Below, in pieces: positions 1 to 12,217 of a DNA stretch of 64,000 nucleotides (its first letter is position 1; each line of letters starts with the position of its first letter). This DNA comes from Malachius bipustulatus (taxonomy: Eukaryota > Arthropoda > Insecta > Coleoptera > Melyridae). The notes below the pieces were generated by a model. It saw nothing but the letters and a program-made list of their open reading frames with translations. It did not search any database and was not told where the DNA came from. The position numbers and the translations under genes were made by a program. The DNA is taken from NCBI GenBank assembly GCA_910589415.1, contig OU342632.1:38081637-38145636 (forward strand), written 5' to 3'.

Positions 1-569
1 GTGAAAATCTACTCGGTGATCAGAAACTCCCGCACTCGGAGCACGTTGTGATAAACTCCCTTTTTTCAGTTCATTATTCCAAAGATATGACCATTTTCGT
101 AAAATTAAAAGTGGCAACACTGCTCTGAACATCTGAATAAGTTTCAGTTAGATATCATTTTCATTATTTTCATTTCAATATGACAATGAAGGCATTTCAA
201 TATTTTTTAATGATATGTTGAGCTTGCATGGTTGCAAGACTTAAAATTTCTTTCACATTTAGGTATGTTGTTAATTTTTAACATTTTGATATTTAAAATA
301 ATTTCAATTTCAATTTCTCTGCATTAGAGGTCTTGTGGGAAAAAAACTTGACCCATGAGCAGGTATTTGATGTGATGGTCATGGCAAACTCTTTATTGAT
401 AAACATTGATCGCTTACTATTACAGTGTCATGTTCATCAACCACCGTGTGTTTTATAAGTAGATACGTTTTACTGCTAATTTTTTAAACATTTATTTATT
501 GGACTGTAAGATCATCACTGCTAAAACCTTAATCTTTCACTCCTGTGATTGGTCGTTATAGTATACTCC
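1..569. other. AT-rich stretch, no gene seen
   Basis: I see no convincing exon, RNA gene or complete repeat here. The first 130 bases have the texture of a transposon flank, but no second copy was found in the window. Confidence 0.4.
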
Positions 570-1066
570 ACAAAGTCAATGAAAAGGCAAAAATTTCAGG
601 TCATAAGAGTATAATTCCATATATTGCTAGCTTGTTAATGGGTTTCGGGTCTTACCCCATCATCAGGAAAAAGTTACTTTTTCTGGGTGCTGGCGCTTCA
701 AGCCAGGCTATAAGGTTTAACTTGCTATTTTCGTATTTCTTTAATTAGTTATAAGCATTCTCAATTTTTATTGAATCTTCAATTTTTTCAATACCCCCTT
801 TCCATTTTGAAAAGGGTTTAATTTTTAAATATTCGTCAGACGTGGCTGATGATGGCTCGAGGGCTTTTTCAACTTTCTATCAAACCTCATAAGCTTCCAT
901 CTCCGTCTCCATTTTGAGTTGATATTCTACGAGGGTTGCTGTGTAATATTACAATCATCCTGATGATGGAGATATCCTGATGAACACCCCAAAATCTATG
1001 AATATATGAAATAATTATTATACTCTTTTGACCTGAAATTTTTGCCTTCTTATTGACATCAATGTT
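570..1066. repeat. Inverted repeat, about 55-65 bp arms
   Basis: The arm at about 570-628 and the arm at about 997-1066 are reverse complements with small gaps. Both contain the core GGCAAAAATTTCAGGTCA or its complement. The 370-base spacer has no recognisable coding sequence; the 67-codon ORF at 545-748 overlaps the left arm and is judged to be chance. This is probably a remnant of a foldback or TIR element. Confidence 0.6.
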
Positions 1067-1965
1067 TCAATGGTCCATCACATTTTGTTGCACTTAAAGA
1101 AAATTTGGATTCAGAAAGCCGCTTTAAATATATTATACAACTTCCCCTTCCTCGCCTTACCTTCAAATATAAAAAAACTATAAAATAAATTAACCTAGAA
1201 AATTCGGTGCTTTCTTCGGTTTCTATTAGAAGATGCACCTAAGTTATTTATTGATACCTATCCATGATGAGATCTACGTTCACATTCTTCTCTTGACCGG
1301 AAATAACATGTACATAGATAACGATGATGTCTTTTTACATGAAAAAATAATACTTTTTTCTGAATAACTTATATGTGGAACGGTACAGGTTTTTGAGATA
1401 CAGAGGTCAAAAAAACATTTTTTCTCGTTTTTTTGCCATTATCTCGAAAACCATGTGGGATAAAATGATTATCTCTTATACTTAAAAACTTGTGTTCATT
1501 CTCCTTGTTTTTACGATAAAATAAATGTTTTTAAAAATTCAGTGGAGTAGATTGTGGGTACTTTGAGGGTTTCAACCCCTGACTTCTAAGCTACTGAGAT
1601 AAACGCGATTTTAAGAAGTCCTTTAGAACCGCCCGTGTTTTATATTGAAACGAACTATTTAACCCTTAGAGGGGAAAAATAGTCGCTGAGAGCATGAGAC
1701 AAGAAAAACAAGGGTCGTAGGTTGAGTCGCTAGTCTAAGAGGATCAACAATAACAAGCAGGTCAGCAGAACAACAGGTACTCTTTATTAATATAAAATAT
1801 ATCACAGTGATTACTATTACACTCTTGAGCACGGTTAACAGATAATAAAAAAACAAGAGCGTGCGGTGTTAGTCGAATGAATGGATCGGTTGCTAAGAGT
1901 TTACAAGGCACTTATCTTCGTATGGCTTGGCTCCAGGAACTTGCTTTGAAAGGGTGACTTGGTAT
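1067..1965. other. Gene-free, AT-rich
   Basis: Around 1390-1470 there is a stretch of the type 'gag-ata-cag ... atctcgaaaac', the kind of subterminal sequence seen in several transposons later in the window. No ends or target duplication could be placed. Nothing else is supported. Confidence 0.4.
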
Positions 1966-2040
1966 CCAAGAAAATCTGCCTTGGTACGTGGAGTTCTTAC
2001 TGGGTCTCCAAGAAAGTCTGCCTTGGTACGTGGAGTTCTT
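1966..2040. repeat. Two copies of a 33-bp sequence, 42-bp period
   Basis: The 33 bases at 1966-1998 recur at 2008-2040 with one difference. The shared core includes CTGCCTTGGTACGTGGAG. It lies directly before the shorter minisatellite at 2061-2172, and both arrays carry the trinucleotide tract CTCCA, so they may have a common origin. Confidence 0.8.
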
Positions 2041-2060
2041 CTCGGTACGAATAAGATGAC

Positions 2061-2172
2061 CTCCAGGGAAAAAAAAATTGCCTCCAAGAAAAAGATTGCC
2101 TCCAGGGAAAAAGTTGCCTCCAGAGGAAAAGAATGTCTCCAGGGGCAAGAGTTGACTCCAGGGAAAAAGCTG
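2061..2172. repeat. 18-21 bp minisatellite, six imperfect units
   Basis: CTCCAGGG-type starts occur at 2061, 2082, 2100, 2118, 2137 and 2156, giving spacings of 21, 18, 18, 19 and 19 bases. Each unit is CTCCARGGAAAAA followed by a short GTTGC-like spacer. Short ORFs on both strands through it are by-products of the repeat. Confidence 0.85.
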
Positions 2173-3704
2173 TAATTTCATGGATATCAGAAACACTCCT
2201 GCATTAATGAACGGTCCGATCGAGTCTGCTTGTCAAGGGTACATAGAATTATGTCCCGTCCTCAAGATAGGTTGAGATCAAAAAATGTGACTGACAAATT
2301 TTACATGCGAAGCGAAACTTGATCAGATTTAAAAGCTGTAATTAAAATTAGCATACGGTATTATGAAAATATGATCTGTATAATTCTAGCATAATTAACA
2401 AAATCATTCTACAACACTCACCAAGCCAAAACGTGAGGGATGGTTATAATAATTTAAGTGAAAGTTCACAACGCCATTTCGCTAAAAATTTCCTGTGTTT
2501 GCGGAAACGACCTTCCTCTAGCGAATTCCAGGAGAGAAAAAGAAAGTGAAAACGCATTCACCTGCGTTCCAGGTTGGAATTCGACAATCGATGTTACGAA
2601 ACTCGAGGCCGCCAGTCGGCCGCTTGCGTCGCACTAAAACCCACCATCACTCACTCACTGCGCGCGCCGCCGTTGTCTCCGTCTCGCTAGCATTTAGCCA
2701 GTACGTACAAAATGTACGTTACAATATACTAAATAGGTACTTTTGGTTAACGCAGCTCTCAAGTTAATCTTTTCCGAGTAAAACGGCCACTTACTATCAA
2801 AAACTCGCTTTGGATGTTTCAAAACATGTAGGTAGGTACGTATCGGAAAATGAAGGAAAAAAACATCACTAAATCATAAAATCTCCAGCAATGGCATATG
2901 AAAAAATGAAGTGGTATTAACAAGGTAGCTAATATCATATGCCATATAATAAAGCTTCTGTAAGTCTCAAAATATTCCCGAGATATCTTCAAAAAAACTG
3001 GAAAAATAATATTTTTTGACACCCCATATCTCAAAAACGGTACGTTTGGGCATATAAGTTTATAGGGAAAAAAGTCTTATTTTTTCATGTGGAGTGACCT
3101 CCTTTTCTAAGTACATGCATGCTATTTCCGTGCAGTTGTATATAATATTTTTGGAAAACCTTTCTCAAGAGGTCGTAATATATTTACGTATAATAAAGCA
3201 AATGGCGATCGCGCTTTGACTTTGATAATCTTTTTTATTTTTTCTTAATACCTAAACTATTTAATACAACATTTAACGTAAATGCCACGTTTAAAATCAC
3301 ATTTTCGTCATATTCACATCATATCACAAGCTGAGCCTTATCTAGATGTCACTAGATGGTTAACCACCTCGGAACCCCTCATCTAACTCGCGATCTTATT
3401 TTATCAGGCAACAGTAGTACTATTGCTTGATATAAAATGATCCCGACTTCCTCTATAATATAAAAGTAGACACTAAAGTCTTACGAAGAGACTGAAATAG
3501 TTTGGTTCTAATAGCTTTGGACGCTCCAAAGTATCCACTTATCAACATCAAGGAGCTATGAGCTTTATTTCCCCATCATACTTTCTACATTTCTGTCAAG
3601 GAAACTAGGAAACAAGGAAAGCTACTGTAAATGATACATCAAAGACTCCTAAATAAAACGACATGTAAGTAGCTTACCTGTAAAAATCTACTTTTTTAAG
3701 AAAA
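2173..3704. other. Gene-free stretch with a CpG-rich patch
   Basis: At about 2575-2700 the base composition changes: the sequence is rich in CG and GCG (GGCCGCCAGTCGGCCGC, GCGCGCGCC), unlike its AT-rich surroundings. This could be a promoter or first-exon region, but no splice-supported exon was identified. The rest, to 3704, shows nothing I can support. Confidence 0.35.
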
Positions 3705-4070
3705 TTATTTCAAGAATGTTAAAAAATTATTATTTTTGGTGGATATTCTTTTGTCTGATAATATTCCCCGACGCAATTCTAGTAAATATCTACGAGTACA
3801 CTCGAATTGCGGTTTGATGTACTCTCCCGTTGAGACTACTTTTCTATGATTACTAAGCAAACAATAAAATAATTTCAACACAAACATGGCTGAACGTAAC
3901 TTACTTACTTTAAATTTGAATATTAAAGAATCGCAGTGAGCTTCTGAGGTTTTGAGGTCTAGAAACTCTGGTAATTTCTCAAGGGAACGGAATGGTTTCC
4001 TTATTTTCATTTGTGCTAGAGAAATACAGTAGCTTAAATTCAACGAGATTTTCAGATTACTGATATCCAT
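3705..4070 (-). CDS. Unrecognised 121-codon ORF, probably chance
   Basis: An ATG-started frame of 121 codons with no domain, signal peptide or repeat that I recognise. The N-terminal half is moderately hydrophilic; the middle (FVLKLFYCLLS) is short and hydrophobic. No flanking splice sites, polyadenylation signal or neighbouring exon support it. A frame of this length is unusual but not exceptional in AT-rich insect DNA, so it is listed only because it is one of the longer non-transposon frames. Confidence 0.12.
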   Translation of the reverse strand: MDISNLKISLNLSYCISLAQMKIRKPFRSLEKLPEFLDLKTSEAHCDSLIFKFKVSKLRSAMFVLKLFYCLLSNHRKVVSTGEYIKPQFECTRRYLLELRRGILSDKRISTKNNNFLTFLK

Positions 4071-5394
4071 TCTGTTGGTTTGGTCGTAGTATTACGACAT
4101 GGTAAAATAAATTTAAGTCGTGAAGATTCATATATTTCTGTGTGATTCTCTAAGGGTTTTTAAATAATTTTCCACAATTCTTCACTAAAAGGAATTTTTA
4201 TTATTCAAGAACTAGAAAATTATTTATCTACGTACCTAATTTCTATGACATGAATGTTTTTCTCGAGTCGTGAATCATTAAATAATTTCGGTACTAAGAT
4301 AAATCGAAAAAAAAATATGTCATGATTTTCAGTCGCAAAATACGAATTTGCAATAAAAAATTTCAAAAAAAAGGGTCTTATATAAAATTTCAAAATTGTT
4401 CTCTCCCCTTCCTCCCAACATTAATAAAAGGAAAGGAACTATTTTTCAATTTTATATATTCCCCCCGCGAGTGGTGAAATTTGATCACCAACTTCTTTTC
4501 GTAAAATCCTCATTAGTATAGTCGAGATTTTTGATTTGAAAATTTCAAGTTAAAAAACTTACCCTGTACATATCTAATATACAAATAAATAAGCATTTCA
4601 AACAACAGTTGAAATTTAAATTATAAAAAACACCGGCACATACGCGGGGTAGCTTTTCAAATTGGAGTTCTACACATTTAACAACATTTCATCATGAGAA
4701 AGGTCCGCTGTTGATCCGCAGAAAAGCTGATAAGAAGCATGGTTCAACTTTAAACAACTCCGCATGTGTTTGGAGTTATGTCCCGTATTAACGGGATTAG
4801 AGTTAAGTTCTTGTTGGGGTGCAGAGCTGGGAATAAATTAACCGAAATAGCCAGCAACACTAAGAACTATCAGTGGACAGGTGGAGTGGATATAATCAAG
4901 CAAAGTTCGCATAATCAGACCCTTACACCCTTGAAAACCAGGTGGCGTGTTACGGATTTTCATCACTCTTATTCACTTTTCGTGTACCTACTCAAAAATG
5001 TTTTCATCTGCCTCCTACCTCAACTGCAGGATAACTAAACTGATTTGATAAATTTTATAAATTTTTTTTATTCATTTGCTTATTTCTTCTATTATTTATT
5101 CTCTCCAGAAACACTCTGAAACTCAGACAATGCAGCGCCGCTCGCCACATTCCGCCGATCTCTAACCTTTATCGCTTTCCAAGAACTAGAATAACATCTG
5201 ATTGATTAAACTATTCCGAGGAATTTCTATTTATCATCGCTACAATGTAATCAATTAGCTTACACTATGAGTGTTTTTTATAATTTACAAAAACAAAAAT
5301 TTCTCATGCATTAAATTATCATCATGCAAAAATTATGCATGGTCCACACGAATCATTTTTCTTCAGATGCGAAGGAAATAAATTTTTTCGATGT
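4071..5394. other. Gene-free, AT-rich
   Basis: A 90-codon ORF at 4766-5038 was examined and has no recognisable domain. No repeats shared with the rest of the window were seen. Confidence 0.4.
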
Positions 5395-5650
5395 GGGTAT
5401 TCGAAAGTGGAATACAGGTTAAGTCGCACAAATCACCGGTCAGAGTAAGGGATCACCGTATTGACAGTTGACTGTAAATACGAGCAACGTAACACCGAGC
5501 TGCGGAGTTGATTAGCATAGAAGGGCTGTGTTAGTTTAATTAGGCGAAGGTCTACAAGAAGACCAAGGTCCAATTAACGATATACACCTCGCCTCTGAGA
5601 GCCGCATACTCCGCTACTCCGCAAGTTTAATTACATTCAATCAGGATTAT
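5395..5650. other. Single-copy segment of higher complexity, possible conserved noncoding DNA
   Basis: This stretch has balanced base composition, no frame longer than a few dozen codons and no second copy in the window. It includes a small hairpin around 5545-5568 (GGTCTACAAGAAGACC). It looks more like a regulatory segment than transposon debris, but that is an impression only. Confidence 0.2.
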
Positions 5651-7439
5651 AGGTCCGGTCAATGCAAACATCGGTCACTGAGGCGCCTAACCTGGCGATG
5701 TTTTGCTCGTATCACACATCGAACAACCTCCAATGTAGTCATAGGATCAGGTGTGGGATCGGGGTTTCAAGTAAAATGAAAGGATGGAACTGGAACTATA
5801 TGGAGGTGTTTGACGTCAGAGGAGGGGACTTTTTATTTCGTCCTTGTATGAGACCTGTGTACTGTAATATAATATAAACCTACGTACCATGTGTGTACGA
5901 ACAAATCATTATAAGTATAAAAAAAATAGTACATACCTAGGTTTATTTTTGATGTAGTGCGAGCTACGTATAATAATATCAACATCAACAGAGTTGTCCG
6001 GGTCTGGGAGTGTTGAAACGGCACCTACATGTTTGCGATCGCTTCAGTAAGTGAAATAACAAGTCAAATGCGTCACAGAAAAGGCGGTTAAACGTAATGA
6101 AGGGAAGCATGTAATTTGTCTCTGCCCCTGCTGCTGAACAGCGAGTTCAAAACGCTGGTCGTTGCGGCCGATAATGTATTGAAAAAGGGATAAAAAGCTC
6201 TCCATCTCAGCCCCAGGATATGATTTATATTATAAATAACGTCTTCAATGTATCTTCGAGATTAATGTTCCTCCATAAGAGACTGTACGTAATAAAAACA
6301 AAGTGGGTTATTTGTTACAGCCAATTTGCGGTATGAGCCGATCCAAGCTCTGACTTTAAGAAATGCCCTTGGCAAGTAAACAACACCATTGGATTATTGA
6401 GTTCCTCTACTCATCAAACCAATTTGTCAGTGATGATGCTCCCATCTATTCAATACTATCAATATACCTCGCTGATCATCAATTTTAGCTTCAAAAATTT
6501 CTAAAGCTGCAAAACAAATTTTAAATCGTCATCGTTATGAAAGTTTTGATGAAAGAAAGAACGTGAAAGTATACAATAATAAAAGAAAAACTTTTTAATG
6601 GCCCAGTTTCTCGTGTCATTAAAGTATCAGGAGCAGGGTTGCGCTAGTCAGCTAAAATGCGATAACATTCAACAGGGACGGATAACGATATAATTCAATC
6701 AAAAGAAAAGCAATTAATCGGTGAAACAGCAAACAACTTCTGATCGTTGAAGTTCTCCCAGAGTCACGACGCCGTCACATTAATATGAGTAATCATAAAG
6801 AAGGACGATTTATAAAAGATAGCGATCAAAGATCGACGATCGAATGGACATCCTGATTTTATGATCTCAGTAAAAAGTCGAAAACAAACAATAAGCAAGC
6901 TCAAATGGTGCATTAAGACGTAAAAAGTGCGAAATCTTTCTCGCCCCGTGTCTAAGTCTCTCTGCCTGGCTGGAACCATAAACACGTCTTCTCCAATCCG
7001 CGTTCCAGTAAGTTTAACGACTTTCCAAACCCTAAACCAATTTTCCCAGACTTGATGGCTCGTTTCCTGTGTTTGTTTTCCTGCAAGAAAGAGTAGCAAC
7101 TCGGGGATTGTGTCGATCCGTGTTGGCCATGAACGTTGCCAGTGACCACTGCGATAATGCACGTCGTGATTTCAATTTAACACAATGTGTACTCTTCATT
7201 CTATATATCCTATCAATTTAATCCTCTATTTTCCTGACATCCTCCTGTACCTAGCACTGATTAATTTTCTATTTACTGTTTTACTAGATGCAAGTTAGAG
7301 ATTCTAATTTAGAAATATATGCTTCGACTGACTAATTTCATTTTAATGACTTTCCCGAGCTCTGATTTGTTACAAGCTAGTAATAAAGGAGAAACAACTT
7401 AAATTAGTTTTAACCACTTTTAGTATATTTTTTATGGAG
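5651..7439. other. Gene-free single-copy DNA
   Basis: Several ORFs of 60-130 codons exist (for example 6764-7162 on the minus strand) but none has a recognisable domain or splice context. The part at 6640-7160 is of higher complexity than its surroundings. No transposon ends were found. Confidence 0.35.
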
Positions 7440-7545
7440 GACACCAGCACTTTAAGGAAACCACCCAAAATCATCAAATGCTCACCTCTAAATACCCGAT
7501 CACGAAAAAGTCTAATTTCCAAAATTGAACTGCTCTAGAGAGAAA
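7440..7545. repeat. Dispersed repeat, copy 1 (second copy at 53152)
   Basis: About 100 bases match 53152-53246 in the same orientation. Shared blocks include CACCCAAAnTCATCAAATG and GATCACGAAAAAGT followed by TTCCAAAATT. The following bases to about 8110 contain further 'tatctcgaaaac'-like motifs typical of decayed transposon interiors. No coding frame is supported. Confidence 0.65.
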
Positions 7546-8269
7546 ATTTCTCAAAAATCTTTCTCTCCTAGAATGATTTCGAAAATTTTATGAAAAAGTC
7601 GATGTCTTTGGGATGAGACGTAATTTTGTATGAGCATAGCTGACTGAAATACGGATCTGAAAAAAAACAGTCCAGTTAGACCGTGAAGTTCTTAGTTTTC
7701 TTACAAATCTGAAACAAATATGGAAAAAATTTTAATTTTCAACAGTGAGGGGTTGTATCTCGAGAAAGGAAAAATTGACGATAAAACGACTTTCAGTTCT
7801 GGAATTGTCATTATCTAGAACTTTTTCCCACAGTTTTCCTACTTATTTTTCATCAAAATACGATTTTTCCTACCGACTGGCAAGTTCAACAATAATCTTG
7901 TGCCCGGGAAATCTTGTGCCCGTCTGTCAGTAACATTCGACGCCAGGACATAAAAAAGTGACTTCAAGGACGTCTCAAGTTGTTGAGCGTCTCAAAAAAT
8001 CGGTTTGTAAAAATTACATTAAGTAAAAACCTTGCCTTCGAATTTTTTCCTCTATCTCGAAGACGGCGATAGCTGAGAGAAGCCGATTACAGTTCTGAAC
8101 TTCTCATAGCTCAAAAATTTCTAAGATTTCTCACTCTGATAGTGTGCTGTATAGTCGGTTAGATCATGTAAGATTATGTGAGAAAAATTATGTAAGATCG
8201 TGTCGTTCTTGGGATTTCGGTTCTACCTCAACTAGCCACTGTAATAGGTTCTTTATAGAGAACGAATTA
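7546..8269. other. Gene-free, decayed repeat-like sequence
   Basis: Contains motifs such as GTATCTCGAGAAAGG and TATCTCGAAGACGG, resembling subterminal regions of insect DNA transposons. No gene or complete element was identified. Confidence 0.35.
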
Positions 8270-8282
8270 GAAAATTTTCGGA

Positions 8283-8791
8283 TAGCATGTGAGGTGAAAC
8301 TGAAGACATGGACGGTACCGTTTCGTTCCAATTATGGACTCATAAGCTTGTTACAGCAGTCAGGCATACACACATACTACACGAAAGTTTAGAACCAAAA
8401 AATTTTTTCTGTATAAAGGAAGGCTAGGTACTTACTACATCATATATAATATTGAATAATTATTACCAGATCCTTTTCTCTGTTTGACGGGTTTACTTGA
8501 TGAAGTTTTCTCTTTGACAAAATTTTACTCGTGTCCAAAATGAAAGGCGAATTTTATGAATTTTCTTATACAAATCTCAAAATGTGTTCTTCTTTTACTT
8601 GGACTTGACGCTGTGACCTCTACTGTTTCTCTTCTTCTTTACTTGAGACTTTTGGTCTTAGTATTTCAAATTAGGACGTTTGAATTGCATATTATTCCTA
8701 AATATATTCCGTTTTTTTAATTTTCCGCACAGCATGCGAGGTGAAGACTGAAGACATGGACCGTTTCGTCCTTATTATGGACTAAACGGTA
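8283..8791. repeat. Local direct duplication of about 60 bp
   Basis: The segment 8283-8345 recurs at about 8730-8791 in direct orientation. Both contain GCATG(T/C)GAGGTGAA, CTGAAGACATGGAC and ATTATGGACT. The copies differ by small indels. The 385 bases between them show no gene. It may be two ends of a decayed element, but no target duplication is visible. Confidence 0.65.
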
Positions 8792-9574
8792 TCGTCCATT
8801 CAGTAGGCCGACATTGAAATCTGGTTACGGTAAAATAAGCTTTCTAGCAAAGCAGAAATTTTTTTATTCTCAAAGTTTTTATTTGATCATTAAAAAATAA
8901 TTTTTTTCCCATATGATGCCACCTTTTTGGCGGTCAAAGAAGAATCTCATATAAATAAGTGAAAACTTGTTTCATATAGACATATTATACAGAGAAACTT
9001 GTCTTGGTTCATAAAATACAGTCCAAGCACTGCACATAGGCAGATAGTTGAAGTTCCTACATTATCTGAAGTTGAATAATAAAAAAAAATAATAAAATGC
9101 AAAAAAAGTCCAAAGGAACTCAGAAATTTACTTCATAAAGACCCTGTAACAATTTCATGCGTGTAATGGATACACTTTTCTAGAACAGGGGTAAGGGTAG
9201 TAGTATACTAATGACCGTCATCATCTGCACGGTGCGAATTAGGTCGAAAGCCGTCACTAACGTCATAATGAACTGACGAATGTAACGTAGTCCTCTCGTC
9301 CCTATAACGCATGAGTTCCACCACATCCAGGAGTAGCTATTTATCAACCCTTCAACATTCCGAGAGCAGGAACGAGAGCATCCGTACTCCGGAGAGAGTC
9401 CGGAGTCCGGTTATCCCCTAAGAGTGATGGAGGTGTCGTTACTTTACAGTAACGACATCGTCATCAAGTAGATAGTTCTAGCACTTCAATTTTAGAGCAA
9501 CTTTTTTTTATTCAAGATCCTTCCGATCATTGCACACCGATTTTTACTTAAATTTTTTTCTGAATAATAATTGA
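8792..9574. other. Gene-free stretch with two small hairpins
   Basis: ACTCCGGAgagagTCCGGAGT lies near 9387-9407 and GTCGTTACTttacAGTAACGAC near 9437-9457. These are two adjacent strong hairpins in an otherwise unremarkable stretch. Nothing in the context says that they act as terminators or small RNAs. Confidence 0.45.
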
Positions 9575-11099
9575 TTTTATTTTATTTATTTTATTTATTT
9601 TATTTTATTTTACACTGTATAAACAGGCGAAGCCCTTTACTATACAGGGACAATAACAGAAAAATTTCCATATAATACAATCATCCAAATCTAAAATGTG
9701 TAACAAATTTACAGTTTTTGGACCAAGGCATCTACAAAGAAAAAGGAGAAAGCAAATTAATGTTTAACGCTACTCCTCAAGTCGCTAAGGCTGCTAGAAA
9801 AAATGTCAAAGCTAAATTGACCACCGTTATAATTGCCACACATCGTGTAAATCGGCGAAAACTTTAAGACGTTGGTATGATGAGACTGAAGATAAAACGT
9901 CTCATTCTGTCGAGAGCCCACCCTTGGTACACGAAACCGCAACCTCTCTAGAATTGGTGGGCAGTCAATTGCATTACCAAGCAACTTAACCAGGAACACC
10001 AAAGAGGCATAGCATCGTCGGTTCTCCAAAGAAGTAAAAGAAAATGTGTCCAACAATATTTGATGAGGATAGCCGATTACAGGATAAACACCATAAGCTT
10101 TATAATGCATATATTTCAAGAATCTACGCTGAATAGACTCAATTCCATCAATATAAATCTGATAGCCTGGGGACCATACAACAGACGCATACTCGAGCTT
10201 AGAGCGAACGAATGAAGCGTAAAGTACTTTTAAAGTATTTAAGTTGGTAAAATCCCTAGTGTTTCGAATGACAAAACCAAGTGCCCTCGATGCCTCTGCA
10301 AGAATCCTCTCAATGTGAGAGGAGAACGATAGCTTTCTGTCAAATAACACCCCCAGATCGCGAACATGTTCAGGCCTACACAGCACCTGATCATTAAGAG
10401 AATAATCATGAAAAATTCCACCGGATTGTTTTACGGTGAATGACAGAACATTGCACTTGCTAACATTAATTTCTAGGTTATTATTATTAAGCCAGACAGA
10501 GATCCTCTCAAGGTTCTGCTGCAGGTGCAAGCAGTCCTCAATGCATTTGATAGTCCTGAATATCTTGAGGTCGTCGGCATAAAGCAGAAAGTCCACATTC
10601 AACCCATGAGTGATGTCATCAATGAACAGGACAAAGAGCAGGGGACCCAGTACAGAACCCTGGGGGACACCAGATGTCGCTTCATAGGAGGTTGATTGAA
10701 ACCCATTCAAAACCACAAAGTAAGAACGCTTTGACAGGTAGCTCGACAATAACTTAACAAGCGATTTGTGAAAACCAAAATTTTCAAGTTTTCTTAAAAG
10801 GATACCGTGATCTAGTCTGTCAAAGGCCTTAGATATGTCGGTGTATATAACGTCGACTTGATGTCCAGTGTCCAGGGATTCTGCAATGAATTGTGTTTTC
10901 TGGATAAGATTAGTAACGGTTGACCTTCCCTTAACAAACCCATTCTGATAATAACTAATCTGACCATGGACCTCATGATATATGCTGTTGTGAATTAGAA
11001 TTTCGAAAGCCTTACTAAAATTGCAAATAATACTAATGGGTCTGTAATTAGTTACCTGAGATTTTTCACCACCCTTAATGATTTTAATATAGGTACCTA
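9575..11099 (-). mobile_element. 5'-truncated LINE (Jockey/CR1-group type)
   Basis: A minus-strand non-LTR retrotransposon fragment. It keeps the reverse transcriptase from finger motif 1 onwards, a 3' UTR of about 145 bases and a 3' tail made of TTTTA/TTTA repeats (9575-9611 on the plus strand). The 5' junction near 11099 falls just before the reverse-transcriptase core, which is a normal truncation by incomplete target-primed reverse transcription. The bases beyond it look like a Tc1-like terminus. No clear target-site duplication was found. Confidence 0.85.
9757..11098 (-). CDS. Reverse transcriptase, N-terminally truncated LINE ORF2
   Basis: The frame encodes the polymerase half of a LINE ORF2 of roughly 445 residues; endonuclease and any ORF1 are missing. 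Motifs seen, numbered from the first codon of the open frame at 11112: NYRPISI near residue 22, DISKAFD near 92, GVPQGSVLGP near 148 and the catalytic YADD at about 178-181 (YADDLKIF). These are the standard reverse-transcriptase blocks of the Jockey/CR1 group. The thumb and C-terminal region follows to the stop with no frame break. There is no methionine at the true start: the first dozen or so codons come from flanking DNA, so this is not an independently translated gene. It is a dead-on-arrival copy, but with an uninterrupted frame, which suggests fairly recent insertion. Confidence 0.85.
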
Positions 11100-11130
11100 C
11101 ACTGCTGGGCAAAAAAATCCGGACACCTTT
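11100..11130. repeat. Tc1/mariner-like terminal sequence
   Basis: The bases following a TA dinucleotide at 11098-11099 read CACTGCTGGGCAAAAAAATC and then CGGACACC. This resembles the terminal inverted repeats of Tc1-like elements. The opposite end was not found in the window, so only one terminus is present. The LINE 5' end abuts it exactly. Confidence 0.4.
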
Positions 11131-11769
11131 AGTTTTCGAATTTAATTAATTTTGTTTTACTCTTATTTTTTTAATCAAACTAATCAAGTAGTCTATAAAT
11201 GGAATGTAACAAAAAATCGCAACTGATAATCTAACTCCAATTCCTTTATCATGAAACTTTTTTTAGAAACATCGAACTCTTTTTCTTCCTGTCTGAATTT
11301 TTTTGTCAATCAATTTTTTCAATTTTTTCATCAGAAACTAGACTTTTCGTCAACATAAAATTATAGCCGACGAAAAGAAGATATTTTGCATTCTAGTCAT
11401 GCGCACTTCGTTGGCGGGCTTGGCGATTCATTCTACAGCTACAGCCGTGGTGATTGGCCGGAATATTTCAAATTCTACAATAATTGACAAGTTTATAGTT
11501 TGCGAGTTCGATTCAAGTGACTCAACTATGATACCCGCATGTTTACAAGTGGATGCCCGCTAAAATGCACTATATGTACAACGGGTGGGTAGAGGCTACA
11601 GTTCTTAAAAGGTAAAGCTTAGTTCTTTTTATGGCCAATCAGGCAGTGCTTCAGTGGTACAACTTTTTTAGCTTCTTGTAATAGGGTTTAGCTAACTTGG
11701 AACAATTGATTGATTTACTGTTGAGCTATGTGGGATATAGAAATCATTAATCATTTGTCCAAAAGGACA
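11131..11769. other. Gene-free
   Basis: Possibly the interior of the Tc1-like element whose end lies at 11100, but no transposase sequence was recognised on either strand. Confidence 0.3.
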
Positions 11770-12140
11770 CACTGAAATAAAGTCCTTTTCTCTACTACTA
11801 GGTATATTGAATAAAATGTTCATTATTCTGCTAAGCGCGATTGGACACGCTTGCCTTTGGCTAAAAACGTGGTGCCTTAAAAGCTATAATATTTTAAAAG
11901 CTGTAGGTAGATGCGATGATATTTGTATAAAATCGTAGAGAAAATAGCATCTTCACTTCGCGGAGAAAAGCGTTATTCACGAAGACGAAACTTCCAAGAC
12001 GGCGAGTGGTGTAACGTTCAAGGGCTTTTTGTTTTTAATTTTGTCCCCCTTCAAGTTTCCAATTATTCTCCGCTCGTTAAAGACTATACTATTTATTTTG
12101 TGTATGGGATGATTTCAGTTTATTTTATTTTTTCTTAGTT
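11770..12140. repeat. Dispersed repeat family A, copy 1
   Basis: Related copies lie at about 49080-49330 and 49540-49710. Shared blocks include GCGCGATT(G/A)GACACGCTT, TATAAAATCGT(A/G)GAGAAAA, and AAAGA(C/A)TATACTATTT towards the end. All three are in the same orientation. No coding capacity was recognised. The LINE at 12218 begins shortly after this copy. Confidence 0.6.
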
Positions 12141-12217
12141 TCATTACACGATCAATCTGTCAGTAATATTTGACTTATTATAGATGCAATAATTCTTCCA
12201 TGAATTCTATGATATAA

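Noticed and set aside
1640..1900. Possible LTR (A/T-rich U3-like section with TTTATTAATATAAAATATAT)
   Set aside because: No TG...CA ends, target duplication, primer-binding site or second copy.
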